Assembly (NCBI GenBank): GCA_951640195.1 | Contig: OX621174.1 | Location: 1,364,001-1,428,000, forward strand | DNA: 64,000 nucleotides | Source: Porpolomopsis calyptriformis | Taxonomy: Eukaryota; Basidiomycota; Agaricomycetes; Agaricales; Hygrophoraceae | Direction: 5' to 3' | Shown here: one piece after another, positions 32,105 through 43,879 of the stretch | Layout: each line of letters begins with the position of its first letter | Position numbering within the stretch: the stretch's first letter is position 1 | Translations under genes and position numbers: made by a program | Notes under the pieces: generated by a model | The model's input: only the letters and a program-made list of their open reading frames with translations | Databases searched by the model: none | Told to the model about the DNA's origin: nothing

Positions 32105-33300
32105 AATGTACTGATTAATCCCTTTGAAGCCCAAAGCCTATACGCGATCCCATGCCCCTGAAGCTTGCCCCATTGCTCTGCTGGACTCAACCACAAGCCT
32201 CGAATCTTTTCGTTTTGCTGTAGTAAATTGCGTTCTCGTGCTCACACCTTTTTATGTTGCAGTGATACAGCAGTTTCTTATGCCTTACATCTTTGTTTCA
32301 TACCACCATGTTGCCTGTTGCCTTCATCGTTTTCCGGGACTCTACCCTCTATTCAGCTGGGAGGGATGTCAACAATCTTGATCCTACCCACCACTGCTGC
32401 ATATGGCATCTTGTTGACATTGCCACCACCTTTTACAAGTTTTTGGGAGGGGGAGTCTCTAAATTATCATATCAGTGTTATTCTGCCCTATTTCATTATT
32501 TGCTAATGCTTTCCCAAGGTTCCTACTTTGGGTTTTCAGGAATCGCAAGACCCTTTCTACATCAGTTGCTTGAATATTCACTGCAGTGAGTGTCTCTTTG
32601 TCTTAGTCGAATGATTTAACATTTGAATACGAGTAGGAAAGTTCCTCCAGACATTCAATCATGAATAGTTAACAAGATAGTACACTAGTGTAGACAAATC
32701 CCTGCGCACATGCACCACTGCTACTGCATCCAGCGCACCACAGAACATATGGCGACGCGGTGATCACGTAGGAGGATGGGACAATGAACCTTTTTGTCTC
32801 TAGGTATGCATTCCATTTATTCTTTATGCGACACAACCATACACAACAATGACAATAGCGCAGGCATGGGACTAGGGTCTCAGGTGAGTTATCGTGTCCG
32901 ATATCATGCTATCAGCACTCATCGTCCATCTCATTCACATGCTATGGCTGTATCTATATATGAATGTGGCAATGACATAGGGGTGTCTGAGTATGTTATG
33001 AGGGTAAGGGCCTCAGGTAAAGCTTTGTTTTGTATATATTTTCGCTCATTTATCATTCGCAGTAATACTCAAAATTACGATCTGGAATTCAGTTGATGGG
33101 GCTGCGTCCTCAATCTGAAGTGACTTCAGGAGTGAGAGGCACCCTGGGGCGAGTTTTTAGGTTCTGGACAAACTTCTAGTTGTTCACCAAAGCAGAGCTG
33201 TATACAACAGCGTGGAGAAGACAGATGGCTTTCAGCCCAGGGTAAGCTTCTGTCTCGAAATCCACAGGCACCCACATCACTCACGACCACCGTTACCACC
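32105..33300. other. No supported gene
   Basis: Short open frames only, without conserved motifs or clear splice structure. It could be the non-coding interior of the Plavaka element or an intergenic spacer. Confidence 0.5.
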
Positions 33301-35575
33301 ATGCCGAACACCAATGAAGCCTTGGTGCAGGAGAACAGCCGACAGATTGCCAACTACATGCTCATGGCCCTACCTACCCGCGTGGTTTACAGGCTAAGAG
33401 CGTTGTCGGATGAGGGGGGGATCGCAATCTCAGGTGTGTATTTCATCACATACTTATTTTTCCATCTCACATAACCCCCACAAAAACTACGGCACCTAGT
33501 TTCTGCAATCACCGTCTCTACCACCATGAGCAACCCAACCAGAGGAGGGTGCTGGCGAGGTATGTGTTTGGCACATTACTTTTTTTTTCACCATTGCGCC
33601 TAACCTCATGTGTACCCTTTCTACCCTCCCGAACACTCAATATCTCTGGATTAACCCAAACCTACTCAGGCACCGAGTTAGGCGCGCAAGTATTCTGGAA
33701 TGTTCTTTCAGTTTCCTAATATGCACTAGCTGGAAATGAGGCATTTTTTTTTTTTTTTCTAAGTTGAACTTTGTTTCTTACATGCTTTCCACCAGGTAAA
33801 CCGCCAGGACACTACCGCAATGGGTTCTGGTGCACAAAAATGGGCATCTGAAGGAGGTGGCAATCAACTTGACTCTCGAAGGAAGAAAGGCTGCACCGCC
33901 AAGGGAACAAACGACGTAGTATCAAAGGCCCCATCGATGGAAGGTGCATGGGATAAAGGTAGGTGTCTACATTACATTTCGTGATCCTAGATTGATGGCT
34001 GTATAGAAAACAATCCATCTCTTCGTCGCTCTGGTCATTCTACAAAAGGCATGGGCAGTGCCCTTAAACAACTTCTAGATGTTTCTGCAGTGGTAGATCT
34101 CACTGGCAGGGCCAGAGGGCTTAAGAAGCAGCAAGTGCGCTATATCCTGGGGTCAACTGCAGAAAACCCAATGGCCCCTCAACCCCCTAAGCCCAGGAAG
34201 CCTCATCCTGCAGATGTGAGTGCTATGATCTAATGTATATCCTTCCAGTAAACTCACTCTACTTTATTCCAAAGAGAGGTGTTATGCAACTAATGCAAGA
34301 TATGGTTCCAACCCCTGCTCAAATAGTTATGCACCTTGTACCCCCTGGAACAGAGCCCAACATCTCTCACGATTGTCACCATTTTGGATTCCAATCTGTG
34401 CCGCATCAGCCTAAATCGCACAACACAAATCAGCCTTGTCAGGTGCAATCAGACTCTTATAATATGCATAGCAGGAGGCAACCAGCCAAGTGATTTCCCC
34501 TCACTGTCATTTTGTCTGCCATTTTGATGCCAACCTGATACAGCCAGGTAGACACGCTTGATCCTCATATTTTGAATGCATCTGGTACGGTTTTTAGACT
34601 GGTTAACCTCTGTTGACTGACTGATCTTCTATTCCACTTGGCTAGTGCCAGTTCATCAACCCAAAGGCCCCATAGAGCGAGGCGCAGTAAATCACCAAAA
34701 GATCCAGAGACCCAATCCATGCAGTCCCTCTGTGGACACAGAGAATCAGGAATCCTCAGATCATAATTCTGAGTCGGACACTGCATCACAACACCAAGCT
34801 GCTGGTTCTGATGACCATGACGATGAGCTACACGGACCTCTCAAGGATATACGTGAAGATGACGAATACGACCTTTATCACACCTCCAACAAAATTTATA
34901 ATCATATGACTCAGACCTCTAATAACAGATATACCCATAATGATGGCTCCGATGTTACAGACCTGCTTTTAGGTCAGTTTTCAATGTCGACATATCCCAT
35001 TTTTCTACAATTGTACCTTCAATCAGAACCTGGATTTGATCAATCACCATCTGAGGATGAGCGCATTACTCTACAGGCACTCCAGATGCCCAAGGGAAAA
35101 GGTGAGATTTCCTGTTTCGCAATGGATAATATATATTTAACCATCTTAAACAGTGATACCGGCAAGTGACAAGGGTTTGTGGCCATCTCTATTCAGATGG
35201 ATCGCCCTGCTAATGGCTGGCCCGACTATTCTTACAGATATTGTGGAAGACGCTTGGACACAACACAATGACCAATACCTAAGCTCTGTGCGATTCATTC
35301 AGATATTTGATGTATCAGACTAACATCTCTCTCAGACAGTGGACAATTCATATGACATTGTTGCCAACCACCACAGAAGGAACTGCACTCCAAAAGTCCC
35401 TGACCCCGCGAGGCTTCAGCATGATAATGGCAATGACGAGTTGTACAAGTCTGATTCTGAAAGTGACAGTGGGTCGCTTCGCGGCCCTCTAAGAGCCAAA
35501 CGACACTCTGGTAAAGTATATACAGCCAATACCATTGACCCAAGGAGGTTAGGCTTTTACCCCCCCCAGTGGAAA
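33301..35575 (+). pseudogene. DUF6532-like gene, N-terminal part, cut by LTR-E
   Basis: Several small exons are suggested on the plus strand: MPNTNEALVQENSRQIANYM at 33301, a Lys-rich segment near 33827, GMGSALKQLLDVSAVVDLTG near 34050, and acidic Ser-rich stretches near 34650-34980 and 35370-35575. The last coding words before the LTR are RRLGFYPPQWK, which I recall as the entry into the DUF6532 domain of basidiomycete repeat-associated proteins. LTR-E begins two codons later, so the domain itself is missing. The exon model is approximate and the assignment tentative. Confidence 0.35.
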
Positions 35576-36155
35576 TGTCAGGACCGAGGTTCCCAGGGGG
35601 TTCTCTGGGCCTAGCACGACACAATATAGAGCTGATAAGTGATCCAAAGGGACTGTTGGATTCAGGATGGAACCACAGTATGTAGACAAGTAAGTCAAAA
35701 CTAGGGAGTCTACTACGAAAAAGCGTATCTTTATATATAAAGCAATAAAAGGGAAATCTATGAAGGACTATAAGGGACGAGTGTTTGAAGGTCATAGGGA
35801 CCCGATGTGTAAGGGATAATGGTCCGTAATATAGTCTTTAAAGGGGGTTCAATAGGAGTACAGAATGAAGTGAAATGAAAGGGTGAAAGGGACTGTCATA
35901 GATGATCCGAGTGCCACAGTGGCTCAGAGTGCGCGAAACGAGTGTGCTCGTTTGGCGCAGCTTTCAAGGAGCCCGATGAACCAAGTTTGGAGTGAATCCA
36001 ATCACTGGTTCTTGAGTTATGGTCTCTTTAGTGATTTTGGCATAATCACTATAAAAGGTGCGCAGAACGAGTATGCTCATTTCGCGCAAGGTGTCACAAC
36101 GTCACCTGAGAGTGCGCAAAACAAGTGTGCTCGTTTGGCGCAGATATTTCTGACA
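35576..36155 (+). repeat. LTR of family E (580 bp), without matching target duplication
   Basis: TGTCAGGACC to TTTCTGACA, equal in length to the solo copy at 48736-49315. Left flank ggaaa and right flank ggttc differ: left of it is the DUF6532-like gene, right of it an integrase in mid-domain. It contains TTTATATATAAA and three 30-nt hairpin repeats (35930-35959, 36059-36088, 36113-36142). Confidence 0.93.
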
Positions 36156-36906
36156 GGTTCCTTCAAGACCTCTGAAGCTGTGTGTCACGACTACTGGTGG
36201 CCCACCATCAGGAGAGATGTTGAAACTTATATCCGTGGTTGTGAAACATGCCAACGCACCAAGGCATCCCAACTACCTGCGAAAACCCCACTCCACCCCT
36301 TCGACCCTCCTCCCTGACCCTTGGATATAATTACAGTCGATCTTGTAGGCCCCATACCTGAATGTCAAGGCTACAATGCAATCCTCATGATTGTCGATCA
36401 TTTTTCAAAGGCTGTCAAGTTTGAAGCCACCCACATTGAGTTGAACTCTGAAGGTTTCACAAAAATCATCCAGGATCGCGTTATCCAAGATCACGGTGTC
36501 CCCTGATGCATCATCCACGATCGCGATCTGCGATTTGTTTCCAAATTCATGACTAATCTCTTCTACCTTCTGGGCACCTCCCAGAACGTTTCCACAGCTT
36601 ATCATCCCCAGACCGATGGCCAATCCAAATGAATGAACCAGACACTTGAACAGTACCTTTGTGTGTTCGTCAATCATCGACAGGATAATTGGAAGGAATG
36701 GCTTGCGTTAGCAGAGTTCTCGTACAATAATTCAGTTCACGCTGCCACACAACAAACCCCCTTCTATGTCAACTACGGCCAAAACCCCTGGAAAGGAAAC
36801 GACACTGCAAGAGAAGTCCGAAACGAATCTGCGACCAAATTCGCTGATCAAATGAAAAATATCTATCAAGCAGCAGAAGCTGCTCTCAAGAGAGCCAACA
36901 AAATGA
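36156..36906 (+). pseudogene. integrase of element D, first part
   Basis: Begins in mid-domain (VCHDYWWPTIRRDV, then GCETCQRTK). The core follows: Asp in DIITVDLVGP and LMIVDHFSKAV, Asp in IIHDRDLRFVS, Glu region GQSK then MNQTLEQYL. Stops occur at the positions after DPPP (TGA), DHGVP (TGA) and GQSK (TGA), each where Arg is usual. The chain stops at KRANKM, where element G inserts, and resumes at 47090. Confidence 0.9.
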
Positions 36907-37081
36907 TGATACGACCCATTGGTCCTTTGGACTCCAATTCATAATTTGTATGTGTTGATGTTGATAGTGACTAGTTACAGTAGATGTGACATGTAATAAA
37001 AGAAGAAGCCTTTGTATGCAACCACCACATTCCCTCTGCACTTGCACTTCTGGAGGGCTCAGGCCCAGCCCAGTCGTATCA
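36907..37081 (+). repeat. 5' LTR of element G (~175 bp)
   Basis: TGATACGAC at the left and GTCGTATCA at the right form a perfect 9-bp inverted terminus. It is followed by a primer site. It resembles the 3' LTR only at its ends. Confidence 0.75.
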
Positions 37082-37084
37082 TTT

Positions 37085-37104
37085 TGGAGCCCACCGCGAG
37101 GGCC
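37085..37104 (+). promoter_or_regulatory. tRNA-type primer binding site of element G
   Basis: Three bases after the LTR the sequence TGGAGCCCACCGCGAGGGCC begins with TGG, the complement of a tRNA CCA end. The specific tRNA was not identified. This contrasts with the self-priming sites of A, B and C. Confidence 0.65.
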
Positions 37105-37340
37105 CACTATTAAAATCTTAAAAGATTCCTTTGACTCAGTCCTTCGAACCGCCGTTCCCAACGCACAATCGAGTCACTCAAAGTACTACCCTACAAGATA
37201 GATTCACTCGGAACACCAATCCGACCCAACTAACACTTCCCAGCTCTCAAGAAAATCGAAATTCAACTTTGATCAACAATCCTAATTCACCTGACGAACC
37301 CTCTTCTACCTTATTGCTTTCGTCTTTATCCTCGATTTCT

Positions 37341-39467
37341 ATGACAACAATGATGACTCCACCAACTCTAGTTATGCCTGCTCACGGTCACTCAACTGCC
37401 CCGAAGTTCAATCCCAAACAACCTCGTGAACTTCGAAGATACTTCCAAGACCTCAGAGGTCTTTTCGCTAATTGTAGCATCACCGACGATGATGCTAAGA
37501 AGACTTACGCCTGCAAATACGTTGACATCGATACCTCCGAACTCTGGGAATACCAAACAGAGTTCCAAGCTGGACACACGTTCGACAAATTCATTGCTGC
37601 CATCTATAAGCTATACCCAGGATTGGAAGATGATCGAAAGTGGTCCATCGCTGATATGGACAAAATAGTTGGAGAACAGCTTCAACTAGGAATCATGAAC
37701 ACAAACGAACTTGGAGCGTATTTCCGATCGTTCCTGGCAATTACCAAATTTCTGTGATCGAAGAACAGAATCTCTGAAGAGGAACAAAGTCGTGCTTTCA
37801 TCCGAGGATTCCAACCCGAACTCTGGACTAGAATCGTCCGACAACTGGAAATCAAGTTCCCCGACCACTTCCCCGATGATCCTTACAGGGTAAATGATAT
37901 CAACGAGGCAGCCCATTTCGTTCTCTATAGAATGTCTCCAAACACCTTTCTACTGCGCAAAATGACAACTTCGATGACGACTACTACCCCTGCCACTAAA
38001 CAAGAAGACCTCAGTGTCTTCATGGAGAAACTAATGACTACGTTGGTCAAAACCCTGGACAATAGAGGTCCCCTGAAACGAAACCTGCCCCCTTGATCAC
38101 CACAATCATCTGAATGACAACCCAACGCTCCTGACCCATTCGAGCCGAAGACTTGCATCTTCTGTGGAAGTCCCGATCACTTCATCAGAAGCTGCCTGAC
38201 CTGCCGCGAATATATCCAAAATGGTTGATGCAAGAAGAACTTCAGAGGAAGGATCGTACTCCCGAATGACAGGTTTGTCCCCCAGCAAATGCTGGGAAAA
38301 ACCCTGAAAGAACGAATGGACAAATGGTATAAGCAAAACCTGACTCCGACTGCTGGAATGATGTACAGAATTTCAGCCAGTATCCAATGCGATCCAGCAA
38401 CCAAAACTTATCAACTATCCACCAACGAATGGATCGCCGCCCTCGAAAAGGAGATTTTCGCGTTAAGGAGCAAGAAGACCTTTGATGGAGTAGAGATTGT
38501 TCGGCCTCAACGACAAGAACCAGACAAAGAGAAAGCGACTGACAAACCATTGAGTGCTCTGATCGCAACCACCCTGACTCAACCGACTACGATGGAACAT
38601 CCGTTTGCAAAAGTGAAAGAGTCCAACTACGTACCACCCCACGTCCAAAACTTTGGCTCTCCAATGGCAAAGAGAGACAGAGACCCCTCGTACCACACTC
38701 AAGCACCGATCCAAGATGCCAAGATCGCCTCCGACGTCTATACTCATTCGATGAAAACCCCTTGCGTCACACTTTCCCCCGAAGAGTTGCTATCCCTCTC
38801 ACCCGAAGTCCGATCGAAGGTTCGAGAGGCAGTAACACCTAAACAAACTCAGCCTCCTAGTTGACCGATTGCAGTCAAAACCGTCGAAGTAGAAGCGATT
38901 CCGAACAATGCCCTCCCTTATTGCAACGACGATGATTGTTCGATCACCGTGCCCGACCCCTACGAATCGTACCTGAACACTCTGTCGTCCAATGAAACCC
39001 CTCACACCGTTACTGTCGCAAAAGAATCGCACGCGCTCCAATCAATCGTCATGTTGATCGATTATAAAGAAACGATCGAATGCATCGTCGATCCCAGATC
39101 TCAAATTATTGCTATGTCCGAAGCCATTTGTCACGACCTAGGACTGATCTACGACCTGACCATCCAACTTAACATGCAATCGGCAAATGGCGAAATAGAC
39201 CAATCGTTAGGTCTCGCAAGGAATGTCGCATATCAGATCGGCGACATAACCCTCTACCTTCAAATCCACGTCATTCGCGCTCCCACCTACGACATCCTGC
39301 TAGGAAGACCGTTCGACATTTTAGCTCAAAGTCTCGTCAAGAATTTCGCCAACGAAAACCAGACGATCACTATTTGCGATCCGAATAGCGGAAGGACCAT
39401 CACGATTCCGACGGTTCCACGAGGTCTACCAAAGCACCGTTCAGATTTTCGCTCATTGAGGATTTGA
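37341..39467 (+). pseudogene. gag-protease of element G
   Basis: ATG at 37341 (MTTMMTPPTLVMPAHGHS). A capsid-like region (FNPKQPRELRRYFQDL, then ELWEYQTEFQ), a zinc knuckle CIFCGSPDHFIRSC and a protease-like domain (IVDPRSQIIAMSEA in place of DSGSxI, then YDILLGRPF) follow. It is one frame with TGA stops near 37756, 38095, 38114, 38225 and 38863. The protease catalytic Asp is present, but the usual Gly after Ser is changed. It overlaps pol by a few bases in another frame, so a frameshift is expected. Confidence 0.88.
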
Positions 39468-42400
39468 TTCCTGATCAAGGAGAGATCGCGATAATTCTAG
39501 ATTATGACCACACTACGTCTATACTATCTATCAATTCCTGTGCGCCTCTATGCGCAACGAATAAAGTTTCAACAGTTTCCCATGCTTATTTATCTGCTTG
39601 TGACCTCCCCAACCTAATCTCTAAATCTCGATTGACTAGCGATCGACCTTCCAATTCTGACCATCTCGATCGATCGATGGAAATTGCAAACTTCCTCTCG
39701 TCGAAAAAGAAATATAAACCTATCTCAAAGAAAGTTTGCTCCATAGTAGCTGAACTCCCTGATAAATTCCAAATCATTCAGAAAATCCTTGGCAATCCAC
39801 TCGCGGACATGCCAACACTCAACCTGAACCCCCTGACATTTACCCTGACTGAACGATATACAACCGAACGAATGGAGCTTTCCGATAAAGCTCACCCCAG
39901 AGATTTCCTTTGGCCTCAAGAAAGGGCCCTCCTTCACAATTTCATGAGAAAGCAAGATCTCGCCTTCACCTGGAATGACTCCGAATGAGGATGTTTCAGA
40001 TCTGACTTCTTCCCTCCCGTCGATCTCCCAGTAATACCACATATGCCTTGGGTACAAAAGAATATTCCAATTCCCCCAGGGATCTACCACGAAGTCTGCA
40101 AAGTTATCCAGCGAAAAATTGATGCTGGTGTCTATGAACCCTCGAACTCCTCCTACCAATCGCAATGGTTCACTGTTCTAAAGAAAGGGGGAAAAGAACT
40201 TAGAATCATTCACAGTCTCGAACCACTCAATCAAGTCACGATTTGACATTCGGGAGTGACACCGATCCCCGAACACTTGGCTGAACAGTTTGGTGGATGA
40301 TCCTGTGGCGCTATGTTTGATCTTTACATCGGATATGACGAATGAGTGATCGCGCCTTTGTCTCGCGATCTAACCACGTTCCAAACACCCTATAGGGCTC
40401 ATTGACTAGTTACCCTACTAATGGGATGGACCAACTCTGTGCCTGTTTTTCATGACGATGTCACCTATATTCTCCAACCAGAGATTCCGGAGTTTACAAT
40501 CCCCTATATCAATGATATCCCTGTAAAGGGTCCCGCGACTCGATACATACTCCCCGATGGATCCTATGAAACGATTCCTGAAAACAACGGAATTCGACGA
40601 TTCGTATGGGAACACTTTGGGAATCTCAATCGAATAGTTCAGCGAATGAAATACTGCAGTGGAACCATGTCAGGCTATAAATTGTTCTTGTGTGCAGAAG
40701 AAACCACCATTCTCGGACATCGATGTACTCACTTAGGACGACTACCCAATGAATCGCGTGTCTCAGCGATCCAAAACTGGGGTCCCTGTAAAGACCTCTC
40801 CGAAGTTCGAGCCTTCCTTGGCACAATTGGCATTGTTCGAATATTCATTTGCAACTTCGCGCATTGAGTGAACCACCTAGTCAAGCTCACTAGGAAGGAT
40901 ATGCCCTTCGAATTCGGTCCCGATCAGCTCACCACTCAAGAAGACTTAAAACAAGCCCTTCTGGAATCGCCTGCTCTACGAGTTCTCGATTATACTTCTG
41001 ACGCTCCCGTCATACTCGCCATTGACACCTCATATATTGCAGTTGGCTTTCATCTCTGCCAATGCGATCCCGATAACCCAAAGAAACGGTACTATAATCG
41101 TTTCAGTTCGATCATGTTGAACGATCGAGAAAGACAGTTCTCTCAGCTGAAACTCGAAATCTATGGTCTCTATCAAGCTTTGCGATCACTCCGACTCTAC
41201 CTCATCGGCATTCGAAACCTCATTATAGAAGTCGATGCTCGCTATATCAAGGGAATGCTAGCGAACCCAGACATCGCGCCCCAGGCTAGTATTAACAGAT
41301 GGATTGTAGCGATCCTCACATTCCATTTTACCTTGGTACACATTGCCGGTTTGAACCATGGTCCCGACAGTCTCTCTCGACGTCCCCGACAGCCCAATGA
41401 CCAAGACGACGAAGAGCCAACCGATAAAGACTTTGATGATTGGATTGATCGCGTCCACGGATTAATGCACCAAATCAATGATTCGCCCGTGCCCCGAACG
41501 AAAACCCTCTGATTGCCCACCTCAGTTTACTTGCAGAGTAAACATTTCAGTGAGGAGGAGGAGGACCATATCCATCCACATACCAATTCATACAACATCA
41601 TTCCGCGATTGGAAGCAGCTCAGCAAGATGATCGACAACTTATCTCCATTCGAAAATGGCTATCAGATCTCGAACGACCGCGCAACATGTCCGACAGCGA
41701 CTACGTGAGTTTTATACAATACTGCGAAGAGTTCTTTATCGACAACGACCAACTATGGCGAAAGGATAGACAAGGAGCTCATAAATTAGTCATCGATCTG
41801 GATTGCCGATTAGTGATCATGACGGAACTTCACGATCGAACAGGCTACAAGGCTATCTTTGCTACCCAATCGATCATTTCCAAATGCTTCTGGTGGCCTC
41901 ATATGGCACCTGACATAGTCTGGTTCATTCAGACGTGTCATACCTGTCAGGTCCGTCAAACCACACAAGCCCTCGTCCCTCCGACTGTCTCCACACCAGC
42001 TCCCCTTTTTGCCAAAATCTACGTCGACACTATGCATATGCCCCAATCTGGTCCTTTTCGATATATCGTTCAAGGGCGATGCTCCCTCACCCACTATCCC
42101 GAATTCCGAATGCTTCGTTCGGAAACAGCGAAATCAATTGGCAAATGGATTTTCGAGGATATAATCTGTCGATGGGGCTCCCTTCAAGAAATCATCACGG
42201 ACAATGGAACAGCCTTCTTAGGAGCCGTAGATCACCTCGCCAAGCGCTATCAGATCAACCACATTCACATCAGTGGATACAACTCTCGCGCGAATGGAAT
42301 AGTCGAATGATCTCACTTCGACGTACGACAATCGCTATTCAAAGCCGTTGATGGTGATCAGAAGCAATGGTCCATCAGAGCCTACTCCGTATTCTGGGCT

Positions 42401-42898
42401 GAGCGCATTACTACCCAAAAGCGATTGGGATGCTCACCCTACTTTGCCATCACAGGATCTCAGCCATTGCTTCCTCTAGATATTTCCGAAGCAACATACC
42501 TCCTTCCTGCTCCAGATTTGGTTCTCTCAACAACTGATCTAATTTCGCAACGCGCGATCACTCTACAGAAATGAGACGCTGACTTAGAGCAACTTCGATC
42601 GAAGGTTCTCACTGCTCGCCTACAATCCGCCGTTCGATTTGAGAAGAAACACGAGAAGACCATTCACAACTACGACTTCAAAACTGGCGATCTCATACTC
42701 ATTCGGAACATGAAAATCAAGAAGTCTCTCAATCAGAAGATGCGTCCTCGATACCTAGGACCCCTAGTCATGATATCTCAAAACCTAGGGAAAGCTTATA
42801 TTGTCGCAGAGCTCGACAGATCCATCTTACATCGCCCAATCGCTGCGTTTAGAGTCATCCCATACTTCACTCAAAGATCGATCGCAATTCCCGAATGA
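39464..42898 (+). pseudogene. pol of element G: RT-RNaseH-integrase
   Basis: One frame of about 1145 codons broken mainly by TGA stops (for example after QVTI, FGG, YDE, YRAH, CNFAH, GIVE and LQK). In relatives as I recall them these are Arg, that is CGA. The RT box reads PYINDIPV where the family has an Asp-Asp pair, so the first Asp became Asn. RNase H: ILAIDTSYIAVGF. Integrase: zinc finger CHTCQVRQ, Asp in KIYVDTMH, Asp in IITDNGT, Glu in RANGIVE. It has no chromodomain. Inactive. Confidence 0.92.
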
Positions 42899-43879
42899 TT
42901 CCTTGATATATCGACTTCATGACTTAGAGAGATGGAATGTTCGCTAGCTAGCAAACCACTCGATAGCGTTGCGATCAAGGACTTGTAACCTGCCGTAATG
43001 AAACTCTACACAATCTTTTTCTTTTCAAAGTCTTTCTTTCATTTTTTTTAGAATCAAAAAAAAAAAAAAATACAATTTTTAAAGGAGAAGACTAGAGGCT
43101 ACAAAAATTATACAAAAACAAAGTAAAATCTATAACTGGTCCAAGACCATCTCCTCTTCCCTCTCTTCTAAACCCCTCAATATCTCTTTGAGAATGATGA
43201 TTCGCACCTTTACGCGCACTTTCTCCTCCGTGATCGCTGCCAACACCTCTCGCGACTTGTCTTCATCGACAGCCACCACCTTCACCTTTCCCTTCCGACC
43301 CGCGATCGGTCGTGTCGTTTCCTTTGAGCCTTCGCCCACCGTTTCCTCTTCAAAGGGCGGGGTCTCATCGATATAAACTACTGGACATATAGAAAGAAGA
43401 GATTAGAAAAAGAAAAAGAATTACTTATGAGATACGGCCCTTGCCGATTTCCGAACCCCCTTCTTCGACTCTTCCACCGTCGCCAACTTGTTCATGCCCT
43501 TCGACTCCCCCTTGGGCCGCGGCTTGAACTTCTTGCCCAAGCAGGTTTCCCCCTTCCAATAGCACCTGTGCTTATCCGTTACGCACTTGGCACATAATGG
43601 ATCCGCGGGGTCGATTTTGCATTCCGCGCCGACCTTTTCACAGAAATCACACTATGAAATAAAAAAAAAGAGTCCGTTAGTTAAAACAAAAATAAGAGAA
43701 AAGAAGAAAAACTTACTTTGCCCTCAACCGGGTGCAAAGACTCCTCCATTGCCTTTCTCTTGTGGTACTCCTGCATCGTGATCGCAGGGAGCGACTGTCC
43801 CTTCGCCGCCATCCTCTCCCGATGCGCCACCTTCGACTGCTCAACCAGTTCTTCAGCAGTCAGCGATTGCACTGCTACC

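Noticed and set aside
35883..36317. Open frame running from LTR-E into the integrase
   Set aside because: The first half is LTR sequence with hairpin repeats; the fusion is a by-product of the junction.
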